From contig JAAYNA010000051.1 of the NCBI GenBank assembly GCA_012521105.1, forward strand, positions 1 to 64,000: a DNA stretch of 64,000 bases, given 5' to 3'. The position numbers were made by a program, and so were the translations under genes. Source of the DNA: Clostridiaceae bacterium. GTDB taxonomy: Bacteria; Bacillota; Clostridia; DSM-8532. Positions within the stretch are counted from its first letter, which is position 1. The number at the start of each line of letters is the position of its first letter. Shown here in pieces: positions 1 to 8,517 of this stretch. The notes below the pieces were generated by a model. That model was not told where the DNA came from and made no database searches. It saw nothing but the letters and a program-made list of their open reading frames with translations.

Positions 1-496
1 CAACAGCCTAACATGCCATGTACTCATCGTCAACAGCTTTCGCGGCATAAACGCTTAGGCTATTGTCTCATTAGCTACCGTTTGATGACCGAGGTAATTT
101 ACACACTAATTTGGACTTGACTCTTTTTCATAACACACTCCATCATTATTAATTTATATAATAAATTTGATTTTATTTTTATATTTAAATTAATATATAA
201 GGCTACCAATATCACATATTAGAGACCATTGTTTAGGAGTTGATGAAAGAGTAAAACCTACAAATTTAACATAAATACCCTCCTTCCATAATTTACAATT
301 CATGCAAAATGGTGTATACTTAAGCCATGGCACTTCATTGAAGAATTGCATATTTATTACTAAAAATTTTGTAATCTGTAAACAAGCATACTATCTTTAT
401 CCTAAATCATGCATGCAACAAGATATATGATATACATATATATCCATTATATGTATCATTTGTATATTTGTCAACATTTTAGTATGTTATCCATTT
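1..496. other. ORF-poor AT-rich region at the window edge
   Basis: No gene can be called here. Positions 1-117 are open in + frame 1, a 39-codon stretch cut by the window edge and ending in TGA, but I recognise nothing in it. The rest is very AT-rich. On the minus strand a consensus promoter (446-474) points into the region, and a strong ribosome binding site (278-285) precedes an ATG at 272 that stops after four codons. A second ATG with GGAG upstream opens only ten codons near 134. This could be a decayed gene or a short transcript. Confidence 0.5.
446..474 (-). promoter_or_regulatory. Consensus sigma-A promoter pointing left
   Basis: On the minus strand TTGACA (469-474) and TATAAT (446-451) are separated by exactly 17 bases. 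Transcription would start near 439 and run toward position 1, away from the small operon at 497-1341. No substantial reading frame lies downstream inside the window. Confidence 0.6.
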
Positions 497-778
497 TTAG
501 AATACATATGGCGCACTCAACTTGCCAGGCGTCAAAAGCATAAGAGAGCAGATCTTATTAAAAAAGCCCAAAAAATCATAGGAAATCCTAAACGTTACGA
601 TAAGAGCCATTATGTCATCATCATTTAGCGGTGTACCCTCTTCTATCATGGACAGGATATCCTGTATAATTTTACTGTCTTTGATGTATACGGGTTTTAT
701 CTCTTCCCCGTCAGGTCCCCTTGAATTAAATATGATCTCCATTGTTGCTATGTCTGTTTCGCTATTTATTTGACTCAT
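497..778 (-). CDS. Hypothetical protein, 93 aa
   Basis: I do not recognise this protein. It has a polar, acidic first half and a more hydrophobic second half containing a phenylalanine- and leucine-rich stretch, but no clear membrane segment and no motif I can name. It follows the 38-codon membrane ORF by 13 bases and a NUDIX gene beyond that, so the three probably form one leftward operon. The ribosome binding site is weak, which fits translational coupling to the gene upstream. It could be an accessory protein of that operon; no function can be assigned. Confidence 0.55.
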   Translation of the reverse strand: MSQINSETDIATMEIIFNSRGPDGEEIKPVYIKDSKIIQDILSMIEEGTPLNDDDIMALIVTFRISYDFLGFFNKICSLMLLTPGKLSAPYVF

Positions 779-791
779 GTCAGATCGGGCT

Positions 792-908
792 TCATCTTTT
801 CGGACCTGTGTCTGTAACGAGGTTCGGCAAAATAAGCCATACAGCTCCTGCAGCCAACATTGCGATAATCAATGTAACAGGCCATTTATACAAGCTTTTC
901 CTGAACAT
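792..908 (-). CDS. Small single-pass membrane protein, 38 aa
   Basis: This is a very short frame that starts inside the 3' end of the NUDIX gene. An AAAGGTGAT ribosome binding site sits about five bases before the ATG at 908, which argues that it is translated. The product has a basic start (MFRKSLYKW) followed by about 20 hydrophobic residues, then a short polar tail. That is the pattern of a single-span membrane protein with its N-terminus inside. It overlaps the upstream gene by 23 bases and lies 13 bases before the 93-aa gene. A longer in-frame start at 977 lies wholly inside the NUDIX gene and lacks support. Function unknown. Confidence 0.5.
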   Translation of the reverse strand: MFRKSLYKWPVTLIIAMLAAGAVWLILPNLVTDTGPKR

Positions 909-1341
909 TGCAATCACCTTTTTCTTCCTCCAAATATTGCAGTACTTTCGCATAAAGATGCGGTTGTATATCCGCATAGGTAAGATTATCCGGCATAGTG
1001 TCCGAAAACCTTAATTCGCCTATTTCACTGTCAGGTATGTGCCCGATTTCGGTAACTTCTGCATAAAACAACCTGCCAAACGTAGTTCTGTCTTCCATGG
1101 TAACAGAGTAGTCGCATACGGGTTCGATTTTGTATTTTCTCGCGCCTGTTTCTTCAAACAGCTCCCTCGAAGCAGTTATATTGATATCCTCGTTTTCTTC
1201 CCTGTGTCCCCCAGGTATTTCCCAGGTGCTTCTGTCCTTATGCCTGACAAAGACCCATTTGTCTTTATAGTAAGTGCATATAACTGCAAAATCCAGTCGT
1301 TCATTACTTATCTCGCCTAAACTGTAGAACTGTATTTTCAT
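886..1341 (-). CDS. NUDIX hydrolase (MutT-like)
   Basis: This 151-residue protein is a single NUDIX domain. The NUDIX box spans about residues 45-67 and keeps the pattern G-x5-E-x7-R-E-x2-E-E-x-G, the metal-binding helix of enzymes that cleave nucleoside diphosphates linked to another group. Family members clean up oxidised nucleotides or hydrolyse NDP-sugars, NADH or ADP-ribose; the substrate cannot be read from sequence. A GGGAG ribosome binding site precedes the ATG by seven bases. It appears to be the first gene of a leftward three-gene operon with a 38-aa membrane protein and a 93-aa hypothetical. Expected to be cytoplasmic. Confidence 0.88.
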   Translation of the reverse strand: MKIQFYSLGEISNERLDFAVICTYYKDKWVFVRHKDRSTWEIPGGHREENEDINITASRELFEETGARKYKIEPVCDYSVTMEDRTTFGRLFYAEVTEIGHIPDSEIGELRFSDTMPDNLTYADIQPHLYAKVLQYLEEEKGDCNVQEKLV

Positions 1342-1513
1342 AATTTAGCTCCCGATCTGTTTTGATTTTCTCTGCATGACACATTCGCTAATCCCAATAA
1401 ATTTTCTTACTTTCCATTATAATGTAGTATTTATAAACTACAACAATCAATTTACTGTCATTATGTCCGAATAATCAGGTTATCAGCACCGGATATGGCT
1501 TCTGAAGATCTTA

Positions 1514-1560
1514 TAAAAAAACTGCCGGACAGGTCTTTATTTGTATATCCTGTCTGACAG
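1514..1560 (-). terminator. Rho-independent terminator
   Basis: On the minus strand a 12-base stem (one mismatch and one G-U pair) with a 15-base loop is followed by seven T residues. It lies downstream of the beta-galactosidase-like gene and should end its transcript. Confidence 0.8.
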
Positions 1561-1569
1561 TCCCGTTAC

Positions 1570-1601
1570 AAAAGAGCAGCTTCCGGCAGCCGGTCTCTTT
1601 T
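1570..1601 (-). terminator. Second hairpin terminator in tandem
   Basis: The AAAAGAG and CTCTTTT arms enclose an inner CCGG/CCGG stem. The hairpin lies 37 bases past the stop of the beta-galactosidase-like gene, just before a stronger terminator. It may act in both directions because T runs flank both sides. Confidence 0.6.
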
Positions 1602-1638
1602 ATTTTTTCAGTGGTACCGGTTACCGTATTACATATCT

Positions 1639-3972
1639 TCATTTATCTATTTCAAAAATTGCTTCATATACAGGCTTAATTCTGATGCTTTTTATTACTG
1701 CCGTCATGCCCTCGCTTTTCTCGGCTCTTCCTGCCATCGTGGAAGATACGTCTATTTTTACATTCTCTTTTAGAGGATTTATAACAAATGTTATTTTTCT
1801 GCCCGTATCCGGATGCCAGGCATTTTTCAGGCCTATTTCCCATACTGATCCATTATAAAAATTATCTGAAATCAGTTCCCCATCTACAAAGGCATTGCCT
1901 ATATCGCCTATATACTCAATTTGTAATAAAGCTTCCTTACAATCATCATATGTTTCGGGTATTTCGGTTTCATATCTGAATGTTCCTATTCTCTTTACCG
2001 GTAAAGTCTGAATCCGTTCTTTTTCTTCAGGCCATTCAATCTCTACACCTTTCCATATTCCTTCTTCCACTTCCCTGCAGGTATCGTCTGAATCCACACG
2101 CTTTAAATTATGTGCGGGATACATAAGTAATCTTACCCTTTCGTTATCCTGGCTTCTGTTTTCTACGCGGATCCGGAAACCATCATAGGTAACGGGGCTA
2201 TTGCACAGAACAGCGGTTTTCTGCCCGCTAATATCGATTTCGTAATACATAAGGCTCTGTTTTCTCGTCAGGGTCACTATTTTCACATCTCCATGTTCTC
2301 CATGAATAACATAAGAAGACATCTTTTCCGCATCGGGCTTAATTGATATTTGTTCTTCCAGAACTTTTTCGCCGTTAATGCTTTCTATTCCCGCTCCATC
2401 CCATACATATTCAGGAACCATCCCTTCCGGAATAAAGAAGATGTAAACGGGCAATCGGCCATCCCTGATGACAGAAAGGAGCTGAGCCTTTGCGTATACC
2501 AGCCTGTATCCTTCTGTGTCCATATTAAAGGGCAATATTGCTTCTTCCCGGGCAGCTATTGAAATACCGGGTATTTCAATAGTCCTGTCAGGCAACTTCA
2601 GAATTATCTTTTCATTTTTCTTAGCCTTACATTCAACATGATCCTGAAAGTTATTTAAAAACAAATAACCGCTTCTTCGGTCAGTCCGTACCGCAAACCT
2701 TAAGGTATCCGTGTCTTCGGGCTGTATATCCTGCGAACCCTCAGGCAGTTTGGTTGTTGTAAGACAAAAACTGTCTGCAAAATTTCTAAGAAAAATATGC
2801 AGTGCCTTCAGTCTGAAATAACTGGGCCGAAGCTGTCCAAACTCTCCAACAGGCGCCTGATAGTCATAGGATATTTTGGGGCATTGATGCTCATTTAAAT
2901 AGGGAAGTTTACTGCCTTTCGGATTGCTTCCTCCCCGGAACATATAATAACCCAGAAAATTGCAGCCCCCTGCCAGCTTAATGTTCGCCATGGCATCTAC
3001 ACTTTCATAAGGAAGCTGAAACCTGTAGTCATAAAAACAGGTCATCCCGCCTCCCATCTCGCAGCAGGCATAAGGAAAACTTTCCGGAAGATATGAGGGT
3101 TCAAAATTATATGTTTTGGGCACGTTATTGTTGTGATTGTCCCTGTATATATACTCCGGTGTTGCAGGGTGTTCCCCTTCATAGTTATAGAATATCCACG
3201 GCCAGTATGCATACCCGCCCCACAACGGAAGCATTTCGTCTGCTGGTGTGGCTGCCCCTCCCCATGCAGTACAGGTATAAAAGGGAGTTATGATCCCTTC
3301 CTCCTGAGCAATTTGCATCAATTTAACCATATACTCATTCCCGTCCCGGCCTGCGGGAACCCATTCATTGGAAACACCGGTGGTCATTTCCCAGGGCGCG
3401 GCGGAATGCATATATTCATTATCAATCTGTGCCGCTATAATAGGACCTCCATCCTTGAAGTACAGTCCTCCAAACTGCTCTGCATATTTTCTGTATATTC
3501 GCCTGGTGTAATAAAGAAAACCGGAATCCAGGCTTCTTACTTCAAAAGGCTTGCCATATAGCCAGTCGGGCAAACCTCCGTTTCTTACCTCGCCGTGACA
3601 GAAAGGTCCAATTCGCACAATTACATACATTCCATGCTTATGACACAATTGAATGAATTTACGTACATTCCTGCGTCCTTCAAAATTGAATACCCCTTCT
3701 TCCTCCTCGTGATGAATCCAGAAGCAATATGTGGAGACAATATTAATCCCGCCCATTTTCATTTTTAGAATGGTGTCTTCCCATTGATTCTGATGCACTC
3801 TTGAATAATGACATTCCCCGCTTATTCCAAAAAAAGGCCTGCCATTAAGCTCCATGTAATAGTTTGTGAATGAAATTTCATTTCCTTCCGGATCTTTTCC
3901 GCGAAATTTTTCTGACAGAGGGGTTATACTTTTTTCATTATGGCCTGTTAGATCTAAATAATACATCATCAT
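1639..3972 (-). CDS. GH35-type beta-galactosidase
   Basis: This 777-residue protein matches the layout of glycoside hydrolase family 35, which removes terminal beta-galactose from oligo- and polysaccharides by a retaining mechanism. The N-terminal barrel holds a GGPII-x3-QI-x-NEY motif whose Glu near residue 186 fits the family acid/base. A second Glu near 305, in a CCEMGGG stretch, is a candidate nucleophile. The C-terminal 400 residues look like beta-sandwich domains. No signal peptide is seen, so it is probably cytoplasmic and acts on imported oligosaccharides. I chose the ATG at 3972 because AGAGAGGA lies six bases upstream; an in-frame start at 4014 has no such site. Two tandem terminators follow. 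The exact linkage specificity is not evident. Confidence 0.85.
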   Translation of the reverse strand: MMMYYLDLTGHNEKSITPLSEKFRGKDPEGNEISFTNYYMELNGRPFFGISGECHYSRVHQNQWEDTILKMKMGGINIVSTYCFWIHHEEEEGVFNFEGRRNVRKFIQLCHKHGMYVIVRIGPFCHGEVRNGGLPDWLYGKPFEVRSLDSGFLYYTRRIYRKYAEQFGGLYFKDGGPIIAAQIDNEYMHSAAPWEMTTGVSNEWVPAGRDGNEYMVKLMQIAQEEGIITPFYTCTAWGGAATPADEMLPLWGGYAYWPWIFYNYEGEHPATPEYIYRDNHNNNVPKTYNFEPSYLPESFPYACCEMGGGMTCFYDYRFQLPYESVDAMANIKLAGGCNFLGYYMFRGGSNPKGSKLPYLNEHQCPKISYDYQAPVGEFGQLRPSYFRLKALHIFLRNFADSFCLTTTKLPEGSQDIQPEDTDTLRFAVRTDRRSGYLFLNNFQDHVECKAKKNEKIILKLPDRTIEIPGISIAAREEAILPFNMDTEGYRLVYAKAQLLSVIRDGRLPVYIFFIPEGMVPEYVWDGAGIESINGEKVLEEQISIKPDAEKMSSYVIHGEHGDVKIVTLTRKQSLMYYEIDISGQKTAVLCNSPVTYDGFRIRVENRSQDNERVRLLMYPAHNLKRVDSDDTCREVEEGIWKGVEIEWPEEKERIQTLPVKRIGTFRYETEIPETYDDCKEALLQIEYIGDIGNAFVDGELISDNFYNGSVWEIGLKNAWHPDTGRKITFVINPLKENVKIDVSSTMAGRAEKSEGMTAVIKSIRIKPVYEAIFEIDK

Positions 3973-4125
3973 ACCATATCCTCTCTTTAAATATACGATT
4001 ATATTTAATGGCATGTATAAATTATATATTTAATACATGATGCAAATATTTATTCAAATACTACAGCTGCTGAATGCGCTTTGCCGGTATATAAAGGATG
4101 TGTTGCCGTTCTTCATGTCATTTCA

Positions 4126-4157
4126 ATACCATTTTTTTCTGAAAACACAAATGGTAT
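4126..4157. repeat. Inverted repeat after the nucleotidyltransferase gene
   Basis: Perfect 9-base arms (ATACCATTT and AAATGGTAT) are separated by 14 bases. The hairpin sits 12 bases beyond the stop of the leftward nucleotidyltransferase gene but has no T run, so terminator function is only possible. Confidence 0.45.
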
Positions 4158-4169
4158 AAATGATGTACA

Positions 4170-4916
4170 TTAAGAATATGCTATTAATATCTCTTTCTCT
4201 AACACATCAGCGAATCTCTGAATGTATTCCCCAAGTGTTCCTAACCATTTCATAACCTCATTATTATTTTTGTATTTATCAGGTTCATCTCTTATGCGTA
4301 TGACCTTTTCCATAATTTCAACATCCGGAACTAAATTGTTATCTAATGCCCATTTCCCTGCTTTAGTTTTAGCAATTATTTTACCTGTTCTGAGCGTATA
4401 AATGCATCTCGCTATATCTAAAAGCCAGCCTGCTGAATATATGTTTCTATCAGTTGTAATAGCGTATTTTCTTATGGTTTCATAATGATTTATAACTGCT
4501 CTTATAATACTGTCCTTTGTTGGATAGTTAAATTTATCTCTTACCTCATCCCCATACAATAATCGTCCACTCTCCAGAAGTTCCATCATAGAAAAAGGAG
4601 GAAAATAATATTTATCTGTTATCCTTTGTCCACTTGTACCCCAATAAACAACAGTATCGTTATTACCATTTATAAATCCATTAAGTGATAGAAAACCACC
4701 TTCAAATAAACTAAAATATGTATTTTTATATTCCGTCAAAAGTACTTGTCTCAGGTTAAGTAATCGGTTCGCTTGTACATCAGTAATCTCTAATTTAGTT
4801 AAGCATAGTATATCTATATCACTCCATCCAATTTTGAAGTCATCAAGTACAACCGAACCAAATAGATAGATTGAAGGTTTATTATCCAATAAGATTTTCA
4901 CTATATGATTCTTCAT
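4170..4916 (-). CDS. Aminoglycoside nucleotidyltransferase-like protein
   Basis: The 248 residues begin with a DNA-polymerase-beta type nucleotidyltransferase fold: Gly20-Ser21, then Asp33-x-Asp35, the metal-binding pattern. The helical second half resembles the DUF4111 region of AadA-type streptomycin/spectinomycin adenylyltransferases. The family transfers AMP to a hydroxyl of an aminoglycoside, but many chromosomal homologues have no proven substrate. The start is uncertain because no good ribosome binding site precedes the ATG. It appears monocistronic, with imperfect direct repeats upstream and an inverted repeat downstream. Resistance activity is an inference from fold only. Confidence 0.7.
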   Translation of the reverse strand: MKNHIVKILLDNKPSIYLFGSVVLDDFKIGWSDIDILCLTKLEITDVQANRLLNLRQVLLTEYKNTYFSLFEGGFLSLNGFINGNNDTVVYWGTSGQRITDKYYFPPFSMMELLESGRLLYGDEVRDKFNYPTKDSIIRAVINHYETIRKYAITTDRNIYSAGWLLDIARCIYTLRTGKIIAKTKAGKWALDNNLVPDVEIMEKVIRIRDEPDKYKNNNEVMKWLGTLGEYIQRFADVLEKEILIAYS

Positions 4917-5113
4917 GATTTAAATCGATTGATTCATTTTTGCTTTAGCTTCTTAATACGCTGGGTTTTTGCCACACAGCAGAACCCCGCAAATTTATAT
5001 TCCCTTCCACGGCAGAAACCCCGTTCTATTATATTAAATCTATAAACTATGATAAGCAATCTCCCCTTCTCAAAATGAAAACCCCCGCAGAATCAACGTT
5101 TTACCAAAGTTTG

Positions 5114-5635
5114 TTATATGTTTTTATATTTGCCTTTAAATTTATCAACGATAAACTCCTTGAAAGCATTAGCATTATCGATATCTTTTTTTCTTACCAA
5201 TGAAGCCTGGTTTACTGTAAAATAAAAGATAAAGTAGTCTTTACTCTCCATTACTGCGAAGAATTGATCATATTTTAACTCCGCTGTTGATTTAAGTGCC
5301 TCATTCTCCATAACTATCCTGTCATCATAGAATTTCAAGGTATTAATGCTGTCAAAAGTACCTGTTTTATCTGTTTTCACCCGTTGTGCATTTTTTCTTT
5401 CAACTTTAAATATAACAACGGTAATTGACAGTACGGATAAAAAAAGCAAACTTGTCATGAATCTTGTCAGGCTGAACTGACCGTTATCAAAACTGATAAT
5501 CATACTTCCAAACAGAGCAATTAAAAAAAGCATGGGAATCACAATCTTATTTCTCCTGAAGGTTGCAATGTACAGAAAATTCCTGTAGTCGTCCTTTGTC
5601 ATAGTTGTGTTTATTATGATTTTCGGTTCCTCCAT
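5114..5635 (-). CDS. YcxB-like membrane protein
   Basis: This 173-residue protein has two adjacent hydrophobic segments, about residues 33-49 and 58-76, connected by a short loop, and a C-terminal soluble domain of roughly 90 residues. That arrangement and sequence style match YcxB-like proteins, small membrane proteins of unknown function common in Firmicutes. A GGGGGATTAAA ribosome binding site supports the ATG at 5635. It stands alone between two leftward genes, with about 200 bases on its downstream side. No catalytic motif is visible. Confidence 0.65.
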   Translation of the reverse strand: MEEPKIIINTTMTKDDYRNFLYIATFRRNKIVIPMLFLIALFGSMIISFDNGQFSLTRFMTSLLFLSVLSITVVIFKVERKNAQRVKTDKTGTFDSINTLKFYDDRIVMENEALKSTAELKYDQFFAVMESKDYFIFYFTVNQASLVRKKDIDNANAFKEFIVDKFKGKYKNI

Positions 5636-5777
5636 TTTAATCCCCCATTTAATTTATTAATTGATTATCTCATACTTTATTTGTAATATGTACCATATTC
5701 TTTTATATTATATCATAAATCCTGCAAAAATCCAGTTTTTCATAACAACATTTCCATCAAATAACTTTATAGAATAT

Positions 5778-6395
5778 TTAGTCAAATACTGTTTCAAAGC
5801 CGTCGCTAAATTGGGCTTCAAAGCACATGGCAATTTGTTCTTTTGTAACCCTGTCCATAGACAACGGAGGTAATTCTGACAATGCAAAAAAGCCACTGTC
5901 TTCGGTTTCTATATTTTTTTCAAACTCTCCATTTATTAAGTCACACAGCACAAAAATCTTATATATTCCGTAAGGAGAGACAGGATGATTATGTTTACTT
6001 CTATCCAATACTGCTATTAATCTCTTTGGCACAACATTTAATCCTGTTTCTTCTTTAAGCTCCTTTACAATGTTTTCTTTTACCGATAAATTAACTTCTG
6101 CCCATCCACCCGGGATTGACCAGCGGTCATCAATGCTTTCTTTAACTAACAGTATTTTATCATCTTTAAAGACAACACCCCTTATATCTACTTTAGGTGT
6201 TTGGTATCCGGTTTCATTGCAAAACAGGTTCTTTATTTTCTCTTTGCAAATCCCTGTGTATTCATTCAGTATCTCTGCTGATAAATCTCTAATCTGTTGA
6301 AATCTTTCAATATCATACTTATCTTTTGAATATGCTAATCCGGCCTGGGCTATTGATTGTAGCTGTTTAGCCCAACTAAGCCATTTTGGTTCCAT
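5778..6395 (-). CDS. NUDIX hydrolase with N-terminal helical domain
   Basis: The 205-residue product carries an N-terminal helical region of about 60 residues typical of NUDIX enzymes for X-linked nucleoside diphosphates (Nudix_hydro_N, YjhB-like). It is followed by a catalytic NUDIX domain with an intact box, from GGWAEVN to KELKEETG. Family members hydrolyse ADP-ribose or related nucleotide-linked compounds. I set the start at the ATG at 6395 because GGAGGTG lies five bases before it and the N-terminal domain then begins at its usual position. A longer frame to 6434 lacks a site. It is separated from both neighbours and is probably monocistronic. Confidence 0.85.
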   Translation of the reverse strand: MEPKWLSWAKQLQSIAQAGLAYSKDKYDIERFQQIRDLSAEILNEYTGICKEKIKNLFCNETGYQTPKVDIRGVVFKDDKILLVKESIDDRWSIPGGWAEVNLSVKENIVKELKEETGLNVVPKRLIAVLDRSKHNHPVSPYGIYKIFVLCDLINGEFEKNIETEDSGFFALSELPPLSMDRVTKEQIAMCFEAQFSDGFETVFD

Positions 6396-6717
6396 ATACG
6401 CACCTCCATCGGGAATGCACAAAACCATCCCCATGCTTTTTTAATATACTCAGGAAAAACCATGCCATGTGATTTCAGCATTTAGAAATTGCTCATAGAA
6501 ACCCGCATTTGAATGTTGCAGATCAAATCAATACATGTAATAAAAAAACGGGTTCCTGTTCCCTTGTGCGGATATTCGGGAAGCATTTGAAGCATTGGAA
6601 TGAAAGCAAAATGGACTCCGTCAATTAAAGAATTTATAAACCTGCAATAAGCGGTGCGGTCTTAAGACAGTATATAAGAAGCTGGGAGAGGCTAACCTTG
6701 AGTATAGATATAACTTA
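6396..6717. other. Intergenic, no gene seen
   Basis: The 322 bases contain only short broken frames on both strands. I see no transposase remnant that I can name, no RNA gene and no convincing terminator. Confidence 0.5.
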
Positions 6718-7134
6718 TCATCTTAAAATTAATATAAAAGTACCAATTGTTATAAATATACCGCCTATAACTGTATTAGTGGTTGGTGCCTCACGTAGCA
6801 CTAAAAAGGCAAGTACCATAGTTATAACAACGCTAAACTTATCTACCGGGACGACCTTTGAAACATCCCCAATTTGCAACGCCTTATAGTAACAAAGCCA
6901 GGATAAGCCAGTTGCAATACCCGATAGGGCTAAGAACATCCAGCTTCTTTTTGTTATATCGGTAATTTCTTTCTGAACTCCTGTAATGAAAACAATGCCC
7001 CATGCCATAACTAAAACAACTGCCGTACGTATTGCAGTAGCCAGATTGGAATTAACCCCTTCAATACCTACCTTGGCAAGTATGGACGTAAGTGCAGCGA
7101 ATACTGCTGCAAGCAATGCATAAATAAACCACAA
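6718..7134 (-). CDS. Half-size EamA (DMT superfamily) transporter
   Basis: The 138 residues form one EamA unit with about five hydrophobic segments, beginning with MWFIYALLAAVFAALTSILA. Typical EamA transporters contain two such units in about 300 residues, so this one probably works as a dimer. The superfamily exports or imports metabolites such as amino acids or drugs; the substrate here is unknown. The start codon is TTG, supported by AAGGAG eight bases upstream. A perfect 13-base direct repeat lies in the upstream region at 7204-7244. Confidence 0.8.
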   Translation of the reverse strand: MWFIYALLAAVFAALTSILAKVGIEGVNSNLATAIRTAVVLVMAWGIVFITGVQKEITDITKRSWMFLALSGIATGLSWLCYYKALQIGDVSKVVPVDKFSVVITMVLAFLVLREAPTTNTVIGGIFITIGTFILILR

Positions 7135-7203
7135 AACAATCTCTCCTTACTTACAAAGAATAAATTGCTATTTTATCTCCTTACTTAAAGATTATAACCT
7201 ATT

Positions 7204-7244
7204 ATATTGTTTTTATCTATAAACTGGCATAATATTGTTTTTAT
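7204..7244. repeat. Direct repeat upstream of the EamA gene
   Basis: The 13-base word ATATTGTTTTTAT occurs at 7204-7216 and again at 7232-7244, about 28 bases apart start to start. It lies 70-110 bases before the start of the EamA gene and could be a regulator site or chance in AT-rich DNA. Confidence 0.4.
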
Positions 7245-7324
7245 TTGCTATACTGTAAATAATTCTTGTATTTTATGCAAGTATTGATTCGTTTTGGTCG
7301 GGTTCTATTATGCATGCATATCAG

Positions 7325-8434
7325 CTACTCAGCGGCTTTAAAGTTGTAAACCGGCTTTATTATATCAACTATTTCAACTGTATCCTGAATATTATTAATA
7401 ATCTCATCCATTGGCTTATAAGCAAGGGCACATTCATCCAGGGTTGCCCTGTTAACAGTGGTGGTATATATCCCTTCCATTGTTCTTTTAAACTCTTCCA
7501 AACTGATGGTTTCCTTTGCTTTTCTTCTGCTCATCAGCCTTCCGGCCCCATGCGGTGCGGAAAAGTTCCAGTCTTTATTGCCTTTCCCAATGCAGATTAA
7601 ACTTCCGTCCCTCATGTTTATAGGTATTAACACTCTTTCGCCTTTTTTTGCAGATATGGCACCCTTTCTTAAAATCATACTGTCTAAATCAATATAGTTG
7701 TGTATGGTTGTAAACTGTTCTTCTATTTCCAGACCCATTCTGTTTATAATCTCATCGACAATAGCCTTGCGGTTATACACAGCATACTGCTGGACTATTT
7801 TCATGTCATTCAGATAATTGCTGTAGCTTTCTCCCTGTACATAAGCTAAATGCTTACTGATTTTAACAGCTTTGGAATTGGCAAGTTCCTTATAGGCAAG
7901 TTTCTGATAGTATTCTGCAACCTGCTTTCCCAGGTGCCTGCTTCCGGAATGGACAACCAGGTATAAAGTTTGGTTTTTGTCCTTGTTGACTTCTATAAAG
8001 TGGTTTCCACCTCCTAAAGTCCCAATGCTCAGCCTTGCCCTTTCAAGGTTAACATGCTTTTTGCAGGCCAGATTGTCAAGGGCTGTGTATTCAACATATT
8101 TATGCTGTTTTTCCCTTATATCAAACCCTGAAGGGATATATTTATGTATAATCCTATCCAGTTTTTCAAAGTCTACTTGCTTCTGTTTCAGTTTTATGGT
8201 TTCCATACCACAGCCTATATCTACACCAACCAGGTTTGGCACAACCTTATCAGATATTGTCATGGTTGTTCCAATGGTACACCCGATACCGGCATGGGCA
8301 TCAGGCATAATCCTGATTATGCTGTCCTTAACAAATTCCTGATCGCACAACTCCATGATTTGTTCTATTGCTCCACTGTCTATATTCTCAGTAAATACTT
8401 TAGCAGTATTATATTTCCCTTTGATCTCAATCAT
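7325..8434 (-). CDS. rtcB: RtcB family RNA ligase
   Basis: The 369 residues match the short bacterial form of RtcB, a GTP- and Mn-dependent ligase that joins a 2',3'-cyclic phosphate or 3'-phosphate RNA end to a 5'-hydroxyl end. Visible motifs are DAHAGIGCTIG, VGVDIGCGM with the metal-binding Cys, GGGNHFIEV, HSGSRHLG, and APHGAGRLMSR with the His that would accept GMP. All are intact. The chosen ATG at 8434 has AGGTGAAATA before it; an earlier ATG at 8452 overlaps that site. No archease or RtcR regulator lies nearby. Likely roles are tRNA or mRNA repair after toxin cleavage, which is inference. Confidence 0.92.
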   Translation of the reverse strand: MIEIKGKYNTAKVFTENIDSGAIEQIMELCDQEFVKDSIIRIMPDAHAGIGCTIGTTMTISDKVVPNLVGVDIGCGMETIKLKQKQVDFEKLDRIIHKYIPSGFDIREKQHKYVEYTALDNLACKKHVNLERARLSIGTLGGGNHFIEVNKDKNQTLYLVVHSGSRHLGKQVAEYYQKLAYKELANSKAVKISKHLAYVQGESYSNYLNDMKIVQQYAVYNRKAIVDEIINRMGLEIEEQFTTIHNYIDLDSMILRKGAISAKKGERVLIPINMRDGSLICIGKGNKDWNFSAPHGAGRLMSRRKAKETISLEEFKRTMEGIYTTTVNRATLDECALAYKPMDEIINNIQDTVEIVDIIKPVYNFKAAE

Positions 8435-8517
8435 TATTTCACCTATCCACATTTATTCCTGTCACTGGTTTTTTTGTAAATCTATTAAAAATATATGTAC
8501 TGTCTCAGAAACGTCTG

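Noticed and set aside
1-117. Open + frame of 39 codons at the left edge
   Set aside because: It has no start in view except an internal ATG, no recognised motif and runs into AT-rich DNA. It may be the end of a real gene but cannot be supported.
742-1320. Several + strand frames across the NUDIX operon
   Set aside because: They lie opposite well-supported minus-strand genes with good ribosome binding sites and show no protein-like composition.
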